64,000 nucleotides of DNA from Paenibacillus dendrobii (GCF_009807035.1 NZ_WUBI01000001.1:2170001-2234000); one strand, 5' to 3'. Numbered from the stretch's first letter, positions 27,251 to 37,040 are shown. Program-made: numbers and translations. The notes: generated by a model not told the origin, from the sequence alone.

Positions 27251-28141
27251 TTACAGGTATTCTGCCATAAATCGCTGCCATTTGACCCGCATTTCCAAGG
27301 TCTCCATATGCCCCCCGCTCGCGATGACGGGTTGCCAATGCTCCGGGTTCCCTGCCGCATGATAGACTTCCAGCAGTCCTTTTGCCAGATGCTCCACCCC
27401 CTCCAAGGGACACATGCGGTCGCTTCGGCCAACCAGACTCATCCGCGGCCGCGGAGCAATTCTCGACTGAATATCCAGCGTCGTGTAACGCTTGAGCAGA
27501 CCGGGAACGTAGGAATAGAAGCCATGGTGATCCAGACCGCGCTTGGCGATCAGGGTATGTGCGTCGACTTGTCCGCAAATATCGATCGTGACCTGAATTC
27601 GCTGGTCTAATGCTGCGAGCCACCATGCCATCAATCCGCCCATGGACATCCCTATCGTCCCGATCCGCGCAGCATCGATGTCCTCACGTGAACACATATA
27701 ATCGATCAAGCGGCGGTTGTCATGCAGCATCATGCCCCACATAACCCGGCCTTGCCACAGCATTTCCTTCACCAGTTCACTCTCGGTTTTCCCGCCGCGT
27801 TCATTAAAACCCCACATGTCGATACTGCAAACCGCATACCCCATATCGGTTAATGTCTTGGCAAAAGAGGGCTGTTGCAGATAGCTGCTGCCATGGATTA
27901 ATTCCTTCCGCCCGTTCGTGTAATTTCCTCCGTGGGAATGGTTAAAGACGACCAGAGGAAGCGGTCCCTCTTCCGCGAGCGGCTTTGCCACATAGGCCGG
28001 TACCCGTTCGATTCCGTTCAGGTCCAGCAGCAGTGATTCCAGACGATATCCGTCATATACCTCCTGCCTCAACAACTCAGCGGAGACCGGAACTTTTGCT
28101 GGCAATTCACCCAATAAAAATTCTAGCTGATCCTGTTCCAT
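27251..28141 (-). CDS. Alpha/beta hydrolase, acetyl-esterase-like (pectin locus)
   Basis: 296 residues. The fold carries a nucleophile elbow GMSMGG with Ser166, Asp241 (GRSDRM) and His278 (GGHMET), and an HSHGG oxyanion region near residue 70. This places it with acetyl xylan esterase/dienelactone-hydrolase-like enzymes. Between the GH28 and pectinesterase genes (4-nt gap to the former), it most likely removes acetyl or other ester groups from pectic oligomers. No signal peptide. The real substrate is not shown by sequence. Confidence 0.78.
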   Translation of the reverse strand: MEQDQLEFLLGELPAKVPVSAELLRQEVYDGYRLESLLLDLNGIERVPAYVAKPLAEEGPLPLVVFNHSHGGNYTNGRKELIHGSSYLQQPSFAKTLTDMGYAVCSIDMWGFNERGGKTESELVKEMLWQGRVMWGMMLHDNRRLIDYMCSREDIDAARIGTIGMSMGGLMAWWLAALDQRIQVTIDICGQVDAHTLIAKRGLDHHGFYSYVPGLLKRYTTLDIQSRIAPRPRMSLVGRSDRMCPLEGVEHLAKGLLEVYHAAGNPEHWQPVIASGGHMETLEMRVKWQRFMAEYL

Positions 28142-28145
28142 CGTT

Positions 28146-29516
28146 TTAAGCTTCCTGTCCGGTCAAATCTTCGTCCGAAGGAGACACCTCGACTTGCTCT
28201 ACCAAAGCCTCCGGCTTGCGAGTGTTTCTGGAGCGGCACTGCAGGACTTCAACATTCTCACCATTTTCAATATAGAAAGCCGGTCCCTCATGGTTCTCAA
28301 TCGTCACCTGCCGAAACTGTACATCCCGTACATTGCCCAAATAGAAGCCCCGGTTGTTCATATCCGGGAGTCCCGACATCATCGCAGGACGGCCGGGGAT
28401 CGCATTCTCTGCCATCGATATTTCGATATCCGAAAACGTCACTTCCGATATGTATTGCTCCGCCAAACCATATAAAAATCCTGCTGCCGCATGAACCTTC
28501 CGGGCCGTAATATTCGCAAAGTGAATGCGTCTAAATTGAGGAGTCTCGCGTGTCACCGGGTAAGGATGCTTATCCCAGACATATTTGTCTTTCCCGCGCG
28601 GTCCACAGAAATAATACAAATTCATGATAAACGGGCAAATCACGTCCTCCATGACGATATTGCTAATGCGGACATCCTCCACGATACCTCCGCGGCCGCG
28701 CCTGGACTTCAATCTTATCCCGCGGTCGGTCTGTTTAAAGATGCAGTTGCTGATCGTCACATGGCGGATATCCCCGCTCATTTCGCTGCCGATCACAACC
28801 CCGCCGTGCCCATGAATCATGGTGCAGTTGGTAATCGTAATGTTCTCGCAAGGAATGCGCTCCTGCGTATCTTCCGTCCCTGACTTAATGGCGATGCAGT
28901 CGTCTCCTACATCGATATGGCAATTGCTGATGCGAACATTACGGCAGGATTCCGGGTCTATGCCGTCGGTATTCGGGGAATCAGCCGGATTCAGAATGGA
29001 TATGTTGTCGATCGTGACATTATCGCAGCGGATCGGATTCACCGTCCAGCTAGGGGAGTTCTTTAACGTCACGTCTTTGATCGTAACCCGGATGCAGCCG
29101 TCCAGGCTGATCAATTTTGGTCTAGGATAAGGCAACTCCTCAGGACGGTTCCGTTTCTTATCCCACCATGGCTGACCGTTTCCGTCCAGGGTTCCGCTTC
29201 CGGTAACCGAAACATTCTCCAGGCCCATGCCGAAGATGCAGGAAGCGTGCACCTGCTGCAGAACGCCTTCCCACCGGGATTGCACAACGGGATAATCCTC
29301 CGGATTCGTGCTAAAGGATAGCACCGCCCCGGGGCTTAAGCGCAGTTCAATATGGTCTTTCAAAAATATGGCACCCGTATGGTAGTTTCCAGCCGGTACA
29401 AATACGGTTCCACCGCCTGCACTGTTTGCCGCTGCAATGGCCGCCGCAATCGCCTCTGTCGAAAGCTCAGGACTGTTCCGGTGAGCACCGTAGTCCATAA
29501 TGTTGTAAAAATGCAT
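28146..29516 (-). CDS. Glycoside hydrolase family 28 (polygalacturonase / exo-galacturonidase), cytoplasmic
   Basis: 456 residues. GH28 catalytic motifs are all present: NTDGIDPES with Asp184, GDDCIAIKSG with Asp205 and Asp206, GHGGVVIGSE with His237, and RLKSRRGRGG in place of RIK. The enzyme hydrolyses alpha-1,4 bonds between galacturonate units, probably exo-acting on short oligomers because there is no signal peptide and it sits in a transporter operon. It is 115 bp downstream of GH105. Confidence 0.9.
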   Translation of the reverse strand: MHFYNIMDYGAHRNSPELSTEAIAAAIAAANSAGGGTVFVPAGNYHTGAIFLKDHIELRLSPGAVLSFSTNPEDYPVVQSRWEGVLQQVHASCIFGMGLENVSVTGSGTLDGNGQPWWDKKRNRPEELPYPRPKLISLDGCIRVTIKDVTLKNSPSWTVNPIRCDNVTIDNISILNPADSPNTDGIDPESCRNVRISNCHIDVGDDCIAIKSGTEDTQERIPCENITITNCTMIHGHGGVVIGSEMSGDIRHVTISNCIFKQTDRGIRLKSRRGRGGIVEDVRISNIVMEDVICPFIMNLYYFCGPRGKDKYVWDKHPYPVTRETPQFRRIHFANITARKVHAAAGFLYGLAEQYISEVTFSDIEISMAENAIPGRPAMMSGLPDMNNRGFYLGNVRDVQFRQVTIENHEGPAFYIENGENVEVLQCRSRNTRKPEALVEQVEVSPSDEDLTGQEA

Positions 29517-29631
29517 GCCCGTTCCTCCTCTTCTCGCGTCTTGTTGCCGCCAAGGCTTGCCGATGCGATGAGTTCTACTGCTACAAAGTATGCCTGAATC
29601 TACCGATTATCAGTTCTTTTCCGCTACACGC

Positions 29632-30747
29632 CTAGCTTTTCAAGGCCTCGTACTCGCCGCAGGCCTGCAAGAATGCTCCAAGACCCTTTTGATCATTGGT
29701 CACGATCGGCTCGCTGATATAATAAGCATAGGTTCCATCCCGCTGATCGGCTCCGCCTAAACCGGCAACCTGACAATTTTTATTGAGGTTCACCCAGCCT
29801 TCTTTCGTTTCGAGCACAAACTCCGCAATCAGCCCCTGATATGCACGGTCCAGCGTTTCGGACCAACTGTCTTCCAGCAATCCAAGCCGAATTCCCTTCG
29901 CAATGGCATAGACGAACATGCTGGAAGCGGAGGCCTCCAGATAGTTGCCCTTTCGACCGCCATAATTCAGCACCTGATACCAAACGCCGCTGTCAGCGTC
30001 CTGATATTTGCGGATAGCGGCCAGCGTATCATTCAATATACGGGATAGCTCCTTAGCATCCGCGCGGCCCTCCGGCAGCAGCGCCAATACGTCTACAAGT
30101 GCCATAACGAACCAGCCCAAGGAGCGTCCCCAGAAATTCCCGGATAGCCCCGTTTCCGGATGACACCACGGCTGAACCCTTTTCTCGTCCCATGCATGAA
30201 ACAGCAGCCCCGTCACGGAATCCTTTGTATGCTTTTCGCAAAGCTTAAACTGTTTCGTGACATCCTCCACATTTTCGCCCGAACCAAACATGAACTGGTA
30301 TTCCAAGTAAAACGGAGCGCCCATATACAGACCATCCAGCCAAATTTGATAAGGATAGATTTCCTTATGCCAGAATGCCCCTTCGGATGTTCGGGGATGG
30401 GATTGCAGCTGTGACATCAGCAGCTCTGCCGCTTGCTTGTATTTCTCCAGCTTCGTTTCGTTGTACAGGACAAACAACATCTTCCCGTTATTGATATGAT
30501 CGATGTTATATTCTTCCGGACTGTATCCGCGGATCATGCCGCTTTCCTGAATGAAGTAATCCATATTATCCTGAATAAACCGGAAGTATTTGCGGTCGCC
30601 CGTCTGCTTCCACAACCATTCAAAACCCTTCAGCACCACGCCGTAATCATAAGACCATTTGCCATGATAACCTTTATCCTCATACAACTTAGGCGTACGT
30701 TCCATAATCGAATCCGCCGTTCTGACGGCCCAGCTTGTTTTATCCAT
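29632..30747 (-). CDS. GH105 unsaturated rhamnogalacturonyl/galacturonyl hydrolase (YteR/YesR-like)
   Basis: 371 residues, usual length. The (alpha/alpha)6 barrel contains YNIDHINNGK with Asp83, YPYQIWLDGLYMGAPF with Asp138 corresponding to the YteR catalytic Asp, LLFHAWDE, and GNFWGRSLGW. It hydrates and releases the unsaturated uronate at the non-reducing end of lyase products. No polysaccharide lyase is encoded in the window, so lyase products must come from elsewhere. It directly follows the solute-binding protein gene (68 bp). Confidence 0.9.
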   Translation of the reverse strand: MDKTSWAVRTADSIMERTPKLYEDKGYHGKWSYDYGVVLKGFEWLWKQTGDRKYFRFIQDNMDYFIQESGMIRGYSPEEYNIDHINNGKMLFVLYNETKLEKYKQAAELLMSQLQSHPRTSEGAFWHKEIYPYQIWLDGLYMGAPFYLEYQFMFGSGENVEDVTKQFKLCEKHTKDSVTGLLFHAWDEKRVQPWCHPETGLSGNFWGRSLGWFVMALVDVLALLPEGRADAKELSRILNDTLAAIRKYQDADSGVWYQVLNYGGRKGNYLEASASSMFVYAIAKGIRLGLLEDSWSETLDRAYQGLIAEFVLETKEGWVNLNKNCQVAGLGGADQRDGTYAYYISEPIVTNDQKGLGAFLQACGEYEALKS

Positions 30748-30815
30748 GATGACCTCCTGCCAGGAATAAATAGGTCCTAACCCCAGACCAGGCGGATAGG
30801 ACCGTGATATTGAAT

Positions 30816-32333
30816 CTACTTCTTCACCGCTTGGTAAGCCGCTTCGTATTCTGAAATGATCTTACTGCCCCCGGATTTCTTCCAGTTCTCTACGGCTGCC
30901 TTGAAATCATCCAGTTTGATTTTGCCGAGAATGTATTTATAGGTTGCATCCGTAATAATCTTTTGCAGCTCCGACCCTTGGGTCGTATAGGTTTCCGATT
31001 CCAGGGAATAGGCCGGGTTCAGCACCGCGTGCTCCGCATTTTCTTTGATGAGCTTATCGGACTCGGCTTTGAGCGGATCGGAATCGTGAATCTTATAGCC
31101 AGTTTCGTTCGGACGCGAGGAAGCAAACGGCTGCACCTCCTGCTGCCACAGATCCTGATTGGTTATCGTTGCGGCGTCGTCCGCATCCTTGGTGTAATGC
31201 ACGCCTTCGATGCCGTATGTCATCAACGCATACATATCGTCATCCATCAGATCATTCACAAATTTCAGTACCCGTTTCAGCTCCGCTTCGTCCTTCACCT
31301 CGGATTTCGGGAATGCCAGCAGGCCTCCGATTCCGTTATTGGCTGCCCAAATGGCGCGATCCGCCTCGTTGCCGGTGGAGGTAATGTTGTTGTCTAGCAC
31401 CAGCTCCATGTTATCCTGAACACCTTTGGCCATGTTCTTCAGATTTTTGCTGTCAAACAGGGCTCCGACATAAATCCCGGCTTTGCCCTGAGCGAATTTT
31501 TGCTGCTGATCCGTCTTCGCCGTTACGGCAAAATCCTGGTTGATATAGCCGTTGTCGTACAGCTCTTTCATGTAGTCCATCGTTTTTACGTATTCCTCGG
31601 TATCGAACTCCGGCGTCATTTTCCCGTCATCGCCGACTTTCCAATTGTTAGGCGTTCCGAAGTATGAGCTCAGGGTTTTGAACGCGCCATAGATCAAATC
31701 GCTGCGGTCCATGAATCCCGTCGTATCCTTTTTGCCGTTACCGTCCGGGTCCTGCTCGGTAAACGCCTTGGCTACCGCCATCAGTTCATCCGTCGTTTTC
31801 GGCACGGCGAGTCCAAGCTTATCCAGCCAATCCTTCCGGATGACAACGCCGTTGCGGGCCAAGTCTTTTTGGAACGGGACGCCGTACAATTTGCCGCCAA
31901 TGGAAGCGGATGTCCGAGTATCCTGCGAGATTTTTGCCAGGTTAGGAAACTCATCGAGATAAGATTCCACTTCCCAGAACATGCCTGACTTCAAGGCGTT
32001 TCTAACGGAGGAATTATCCAGTATGGTCAAGGTCACGATATCTGCAAGAGAATCCGATGCAAGCGACGTATTGATGCGCTCCTCCTTGGATGCATCCGGA
32101 ATCCATGAGAATTTGACTTCGGCATTCGTCTTCTCTTCGATTTTTTTGATAATCGTGTCTGTCGGAGGCGATGCCGTATGCAGAATATTCAACCAGCTGA
32201 TGCTCGCTTTTGCATTGGGATCTGCCGCCGCACCTCCCGAACCCTCGCCTGTCTTGCTCTTCTCTCCGCATGCGGTGAGCAGCAGACCGCAGCAGAGGGT
32301 GAGCGCCGCCATTTTTTTGACTATGAGTTTCAT
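30816..32333 (-). CDS. Sugar-binding lipoprotein of the pectin-oligomer ABC transporter
   Basis: 505 residues from ATG 32333, with AAGGGG 8 nt upstream; ATG 32339 is too close to that site. The lipoprotein signal ends in LLLTACGEK. The mature part is a large CUT1 solute-binding protein of the YtcQ/LipO type (SISWLNILHTASPPTD, EVESYLDEFPNLAK). It probably binds oligogalacturonides or rhamnogalacturonan fragments for the LplB-like permease encoded 65 bp upstream. Confidence 0.88.
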   Translation of the reverse strand: MKLIVKKMAALTLCCGLLLTACGEKSKTGEGSGGAAADPNAKASISWLNILHTASPPTDTIIKKIEEKTNAEVKFSWIPDASKEERINTSLASDSLADIVTLTILDNSSVRNALKSGMFWEVESYLDEFPNLAKISQDTRTSASIGGKLYGVPFQKDLARNGVVIRKDWLDKLGLAVPKTTDELMAVAKAFTEQDPDGNGKKDTTGFMDRSDLIYGAFKTLSSYFGTPNNWKVGDDGKMTPEFDTEEYVKTMDYMKELYDNGYINQDFAVTAKTDQQQKFAQGKAGIYVGALFDSKNLKNMAKGVQDNMELVLDNNITSTGNEADRAIWAANNGIGGLLAFPKSEVKDEAELKRVLKFVNDLMDDDMYALMTYGIEGVHYTKDADDAATITNQDLWQQEVQPFASSRPNETGYKIHDSDPLKAESDKLIKENAEHAVLNPAYSLESETYTTQGSELQKIITDATYKYILGKIKLDDFKAAVENWKKSGGSKIISEYEAAYQAVKK

Positions 32334-32398
32334 GTACATTTCCCCTTTTTCTGGATTTTACACAACGCTTATATGAAAGATTTGAAGTGTTACCTGTG

Positions 32399-33364
32399 TT
32401 AGTACACGCCGTCTTCCCCGAATTTCTTCGCCAGCCTGTTGGAAGCCATAACCAGAATCAAGCCCACCAAGCCTTTGAACAGACCTACGGTCGTGCTGAA
32501 ACTTAATTGCCCGTTCTTCAGACCCGCTGTGTAAATATAGGTATCAAAAATTTCAGCAACCTCGCGGTTCAAAGAATTGAGCAGCAGATACATATGTTCA
32601 AAGCCCAGATCGAGCGTACTGCCGATTTTCAAAATTAAGAGTGTAATGATGACCGGCCGGATCGCCGGCAATGTCACGTGCCAGGTTTTGCGCAGGCGTC
32701 CTGCGCCATCCATTCCCGCGGCTTCATACAGCTGCGTATCTACGACCGTAATGGCTGCCAAATAGATGATGGTAGACCATCCGAGTTCCTTCCATATCAC
32801 TTGTCCGATATAAACGGTCCGGAGCCATTCGGGTGAGGTCAGAAAGCTGATCTTGTGAAAGCCGAGAGCCGCAATCATCTCGTTTAGGACCCCGCCGTCC
32901 ACGTTCATGAATACATAGGTAATCGAAACAATGATAACCCATGACATAAAATGCGGAATGTAAATGATGGTTTGAATCGCGTTCTTAAACAGCTTGTGCC
33001 TGACTTCATTCAGCATCAGGGCCAAAATAATCGGAAGCGGAAAAAAGATGACAATATTCAGCGCGAATAAAATCAAAGTATTGCTCAGCAGCATAAAAAA
33101 GGTTGGCTCCGTAAATAAACGGATAAAATGCTTGAATCCCACCCATGGGCTGCCTGTAATGCCTTGATAAGGCTGATAGTCCTGAAAAGCGATCACGAGC
33201 CCGCCCATCGGCAAATATTTGAAAATAATGAAATACAGCACGCCGGGCAAAATCATAAGGTAGAGCAGCTTGTTTCTTTTTAAAGCTTCCAGATGCGTTG
33301 ATCGTTGTTTCTTCACGGTTTTGATGTTCATGTTCACTGCGGCAGTACTTGAATCCTTCACCAA
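32399..33364 (-). CDS. LplB-like carbohydrate ABC permease (pectin locus)
   Basis: 321 residues from TTG 33364, which has AAGGAGG at 5 nt; the adjacent in-frame GTG 33361 (8 nt) is equally possible. Six helices, with YLMILPGVLYFIIFKYLPMGG in the first. The EAA loop is EAAGMDGAGRLRKTWHVTLPAIRP. It is the first gene of the minus-strand pectin arm. Its partner permease is encoded divergently on the plus strand, which is unusual for this transporter type. Confidence 0.88.
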   Translation of the reverse strand: MVKDSSTAAVNMNIKTVKKQRSTHLEALKRNKLLYLMILPGVLYFIIFKYLPMGGLVIAFQDYQPYQGITGSPWVGFKHFIRLFTEPTFFMLLSNTLILFALNIVIFFPLPIILALMLNEVRHKLFKNAIQTIIYIPHFMSWVIIVSITYVFMNVDGGVLNEMIAALGFHKISFLTSPEWLRTVYIGQVIWKELGWSTIIYLAAITVVDTQLYEAAGMDGAGRLRKTWHVTLPAIRPVIITLLILKIGSTLDLGFEHMYLLLNSLNREVAEIFDTYIYTAGLKNGQLSFSTTVGLFKGLVGLILVMASNRLAKKFGEDGVY

Positions 33365-33375
33365 GTCGACCTCCT

Positions 33376-33389
33376 TGTAAGCGTTACTG
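33376..33389 (+). promoter_or_regulatory. Candidate cre site in divergent permease region
   Basis: TGTAAGCGTTACTG matches 12 of 14 cre positions and abuts the ribosome site of the minus-strand permease gene, where bound CcpA would block transcription. The rest of the 287-bp divergent region is AT-rich, without a gene; I could not assign promoters firmly. Confidence 0.45.
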
Positions 33390-33651
33390 TTTACGTTTCC
33401 TAGCTTAGGCGGTTGCCGTCATTCCGTACATAATCATTTCATGATAGCGGTTGCAAAGATGCGCAGCCACGCGGTTTTCCGCTTACTCATCTCATGTAAT
33501 GATCATGATGCAAGATAATGATTATCTGGCGGTGGCAAGAATTCCATCCCGGGATTGGGGTCTTCATCGGTACCTTAGGATTTGATTATATACGTAACTC
33601 TTCCCCCTTGATAAAGTGTCCCTGTAACCCGACTACAAGGAGGACAAACAT

Positions 33652-34536
33652 ATGGCACAATCCTTACGAAAAAAACAATCCGTAGGCAATATTGTATTTA
33701 CTGTTGTAAACAGCACGTTATTGATCCTGGTTGCTCTCGCCTGTCTCCTGCCCTTTATTAATGTGCTTGCCAGCTCATTTGCTTCGACCCAGGAAGTCGT
33801 TGCCAAGAAGTTTATTTTGTTCCCCACCACGTTCTCTTTGGATGCATACCGTTACATTCTCTCGACACCTACGATTTTTAAAGGACTGGGCGTTTCCATC
33901 GGGGTCACTGCCATAGGTACACTCGTGAGTATGGCTCTGACTGCTTTAATGGCTTACGGCTTATCGCGTAGGTACCTATATGGAAGGAATGCCATCAACT
34001 TTCTCGTCGTGTTCTCGATGCTGTTCAGCGGCGGCATGATCCCGACGTTCCTGGTCGTGAAAAGCCTTGGCTTGATCGACTCCTACTGGTCCCTGATTTT
34101 CCCCGTCGCGATTAATGCCTTCAACCTGATTATCATGCGAAACTTCTTTCAAGCTCTTCCCGACAGTCTCGAGGAATCGGCCAAAATCGACGGCTGCAAT
34201 GACTTTGGCGTCTTCTTCAAAATCATGCTGCCGCTGGCGCTGCCCTCCATCGCCACGATCTCCCTCTTCTATGGGGTCGCTTATTGGAACACGTACATGA
34301 ACGCCATTCTCTATATCACGGATTCGAACAAATGGCCGATTCAAGTGCTGCTCCGCCAGATCGTTATCGTCTCCAGCGGCATGCAGGCAGAGAGCACGTC
34401 CGTAGACGTGGTTCCTCCTGCCCAGACCATCAAAATGGCCGTCATCATGGTCGCGACGCTTCCGATGCTCATCGCTTATCCTTTTGTGCAAAAACACTTC
34501 GTCAAGGGAGCCCTGCTTGGCTCGGTCAAGGGTTAA
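33652..34536 (+). CDS. LplC/YtcP-like carbohydrate ABC permease (pectin locus, opposite strand)
   Basis: 294 residues; ATG 33652 with AAGGAGG close upstream. Six helices; FINVLASSFASTQEVVAKKFILFP is typical of YtcP-like subunits, and the EAA loop reads EESAKIDGCNDFGVFFKIMLPLALP. It forms a channel with the LplB-like permease encoded divergently on the minus strand. It is a single-gene unit ended by a large hairpin. No ATPase gene is nearby, so an MsmX-type shared ATPase is expected. Confidence 0.88.
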   Translation: MAQSLRKKQSVGNIVFTVVNSTLLILVALACLLPFINVLASSFASTQEVVAKKFILFPTTFSLDAYRYILSTPTIFKGLGVSIGVTAIGTLVSMALTALMAYGLSRRYLYGRNAINFLVVFSMLFSGGMIPTFLVVKSLGLIDSYWSLIFPVAINAFNLIIMRNFFQALPDSLEESAKIDGCNDFGVFFKIMLPLALPSIATISLFYGVAYWNTYMNAILYITDSNKWPIQVLLRQIVIVSSGMQAESTSVDVVPPAQTIKMAVIMVATLPMLIAYPFVQKHFVKGALLGSVKG

Positions 34537-34551
34537 CATTCCTTAAAAACA

Positions 34552-34599
34552 AAGAGGTCTTGCTTTTTGCAGTCTTTTCTGCAGAAAACAAGACTTCTT
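34552..34599. terminator. Large bidirectional hairpin between permease and AraC regulator genes
   Basis: Arms AAGAGGTCTTG and CAAGACTTCTT enclose an inner TGCAG/CTGCA stem. The minus-strand side is followed by a T-rich tract, so it best serves the AraC regulator gene and also shields the permease gene. Confidence 0.72.
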
Positions 34600-34701
34600 C
34601 GCTTATTGGCGGGAATATGGAACGGATCAACGCGACCGGGATATCATGGGTCCTAAAAAATCGAAAAGGTTATCGGTTTATCGCTTGATCCCCGTATTTC
34701 C

Positions 34702-36945
34702 TTACTGCGCTTGCTTCACTTTTCGGTATGAGCCTGGGGTTACCTGCTCTTTTTTGCGGAACGAGCGAATGAAGTTTTGAGAGTTATGGTACTGCAGGCG
34801 CTCGGCAATATCTTTGATGGTCATATCCGTTTCTACCAACCACTTTTTGGCCATTTCGATGCGGTAGTTCATCACATATTCGCTGAACGTCATGCCGTAC
34901 TCCTTTTTGAATATGCTGCTCAAATAGTTGGGGTTGTAATGGAGACGGTCGGCGATCCACTCCAGCGACAATTCCTGATCATATTCCGCGCGGACGATGG
35001 CGGCAATCTTTTCAGACAAAGAACGGAACTGCTGGTTCGTCTTCTCCTTCATGCTCTTGACCATCGGCAAAATGACTTCCTGCACCAGGATTCTTTCGAT
35101 TTCCTCCGGATTACGGATATCCAGCAGACGGTGATATAAAGCATGGTTGTCCTGCGTCATCAGTACCTCAACGCCCAGAAGCTGCTCCAGCTGGATTAGA
35201 TTGTTCACGAAACGTACCAGCGCCACTTCAAAGTTCATGGAGTTTTTGTTCTTCTTCATCATTTCGGCGAGCAGCGGGTAGAGAAAACGCGGAACCTGCT
35301 CTTCATCCCCTAACCGGATCGCATCAAACAACTGGGATTCCAGCTCGGCAGGATAATGGAGCAATACCGGGCCGGATACGACCATGGAGATGTCTTCATA
35401 GAAGATAATCGATTCCTTGCCCAGATTTAAACGGTGATGCAGCGCTTGCTTGCTCATTTCGCAGGCTTCCTTGCTTTCCCATAAATGCTCGTACGTTTGG
35501 CTGATGCCGAAGCTGACGGATACCTTCAAATATTCCCGCACTGCCTTCATGATGGCCTTGGCGTAATCCAGAACCTGTTTCCGTATCTCCTGCTCGTGGC
35601 TTCCGCTAAATATCAGGATCGTCGCCTGGGTCTTGTCATTTAAAATAATCGGCAGCAGCCGCGATGCTTTCGGTACGATTTCTTCTACTAACCTGTTAAT
35701 GGCCAAAAGCAGCAGATCCTTATCCGAAGCCTCGCGGTCGCCATAGCTGTCCATTTGAACCAGAACCGTTAGATAACGGGGGTCCTTGATTTTTTCATAT
35801 CCGAACCGCGGCATGATCCGCTCCAGCTCTTCGCGTGAAATCCGGTTCCGGAACAAATTCAGGATCAGTTGGGTTTCCAGCTGCGGCAGTTCAGCCTCGA
35901 TCAGGCTTTCCAGATTTTCTTTTTCGGTGACGATCGTATCAATGGAGTGGAGAATCCACTCGACTTCATTTTTTAAAGATGAATGCGGATTTTTGGGCAG
36001 GCTGCGACGGATTTGCTCAATCGGTTTATTAAAATACACGGCGATCAAATATGCAATGATGATGATAAACATCGTAATGACAAGTCCCATCATGATCAAG
36101 CCGAATTTGGTCGTATTCAGCGCTCCGGATATTTCCTTTTGATCCAGCAGCGTGATATAAACCCAGTTGTTATAGGCGGATCGGGCATAAATCGCTTTGA
36201 CAGACGGAGACTTGGCGTTATCCAGCGTCACCATACCCGTGCGGCGCTCTGTGCCAATCGATTTCAGGATTCCCTGAAGCTGGTCTTCGGATAGACGTTT
36301 ATCGTCCCGCCCGGTCTCATACATCAGTTCGCCCTGCTTATTCAGGATGAACACCGGCGTGTTCTCTTCGGTTTTGAGCGTATGATCCAGCGTTTGCAGC
36401 GAAATATCCGATAATGCGATGGCCTGTTTCTTTTTGGAGAATACGGGCAGGGTGTTCACGAAACGGATGCCGTTATCCGTTTTCATCCAAAACAATCCGC
36501 GGTCCTGACCATTAATATAGGTTTCATATAGGTTTGTCCGGTCATTTTCCGTCAAATAGGATAGTTTGCCATTGGATATTTGCCAGTTCTGCTCCAAACT
36601 GATCAGCGAATATTCCGTTCCTTCCAGCCCCATCGTGGCAATGTAATTCAGCTGTGTATTCACATTACGGTACGCTTCAAAATCCTGTTCAGTTATGGGG
36701 TTCTTCACTACCGATTCGAATGAGCTGGTCGTGCTGTATGTATTGAAGGCGTACTCAATGGTTTGGATCTTCTGTTCCAGCGAATTCTTCGTTTGAGAAA
36801 TAAAGCTCTGCTTGCCGTTTGCGACCCTGTCTATGACGGAATGCGCGGTATTCAGATAGATGTATATCCCAAAGCTGACGACAAGTCCGATTCCCAAAAC
36901 CAGAATGGGAATGAAGGTGTTGTAAAACATGCGCCCTTTTTTCAT
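34702..36945 (-). CDS. Membrane-bound AraC family regulator with extracellular sensor domain
   Basis: 747 residues from ATG 36945, preceded by AAGGAG at about 8 nt; the open frame reaches 37035 but those extra residues lack a ribosome site. Helices near residues 8-30 and about 285-310 flank a Cache-like extracellular domain. A cytoplasmic middle region leads to an AraC double helix-turn-helix (about 650-745) with SLEWIADRLHYNPNYLSSIF and MTIKDIAERLQYHNSQNFIRSF. Such one-protein sensors control sugar loci in Paenibacillus. Located between the pectin transporter and hexuronate arms, it probably activates the former in response to external pectin fragments. Confidence 0.86.
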   Translation of the reverse strand: MKKGRMFYNTFIPILVLGIGLVVSFGIYIYLNTAHSVIDRVANGKQSFISQTKNSLEQKIQTIEYAFNTYSTTSSFESVVKNPITEQDFEAYRNVNTQLNYIATMGLEGTEYSLISLEQNWQISNGKLSYLTENDRTNLYETYINGQDRGLFWMKTDNGIRFVNTLPVFSKKKQAIALSDISLQTLDHTLKTEENTPVFILNKQGELMYETGRDDKRLSEDQLQGILKSIGTERRTGMVTLDNAKSPSVKAIYARSAYNNWVYITLLDQKEISGALNTTKFGLIMMGLVITMFIIIIAYLIAVYFNKPIEQIRRSLPKNPHSSLKNEVEWILHSIDTIVTEKENLESLIEAELPQLETQLILNLFRNRISREELERIMPRFGYEKIKDPRYLTVLVQMDSYGDREASDKDLLLLAINRLVEEIVPKASRLLPIILNDKTQATILIFSGSHEQEIRKQVLDYAKAIMKAVREYLKVSVSFGISQTYEHLWESKEACEMSKQALHHRLNLGKESIIFYEDISMVVSGPVLLHYPAELESQLFDAIRLGDEEQVPRFLYPLLAEMMKKNKNSMNFEVALVRFVNNLIQLEQLLGVEVLMTQDNHALYHRLLDIRNPEEIERILVQEVILPMVKSMKEKTNQQFRSLSEKIAAIVRAEYDQELSLEWIADRLHYNPNYLSSIFKKEYGMTFSEYVMNYRIEMAKKWLVETDMTIKDIAERLQYHNSQNFIRSFRKKEQVTPGSYRKVKQAQ

Positions 36946-36976
36946 CGAAATACTCCTTTGGATGTAATCAAACCCA

Positions 36977-37006
36977 ATTATAGCGCTTACATAATCAAGT
37001 TGACAA
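36977..37006 (-). promoter_or_regulatory. Promoter of the membrane AraC regulator gene, overlapped by a cre-like site
   Basis: On the minus strand: -35 TTGTCA (37001-37006), 18-bp spacer, perfect -10 TATAAT (36977-36982). A cre-like TGTAAGCGCTATAA covers the end of the spacer and the -10, so CcpA could block this promoter directly. Confidence 0.6.
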
Positions 37007-37015
37007 ACATTTTTC

Positions 37016-37024
37016 ACGTGTGCA
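37016..37024 (+). promoter_or_regulatory. ACGTGTGCA box 1, upstream of LacI-type regulator gene
   Basis: The 9-mer ACGTGTGCA is repeated exactly at 38168-38176 before uxaB. It lies between the two divergent promoters here. Candidate half of an operator for the LacI-type regulator. Confidence 0.45.
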
Positions 37025-37040
37025 TTTTTATTCAAATTCC

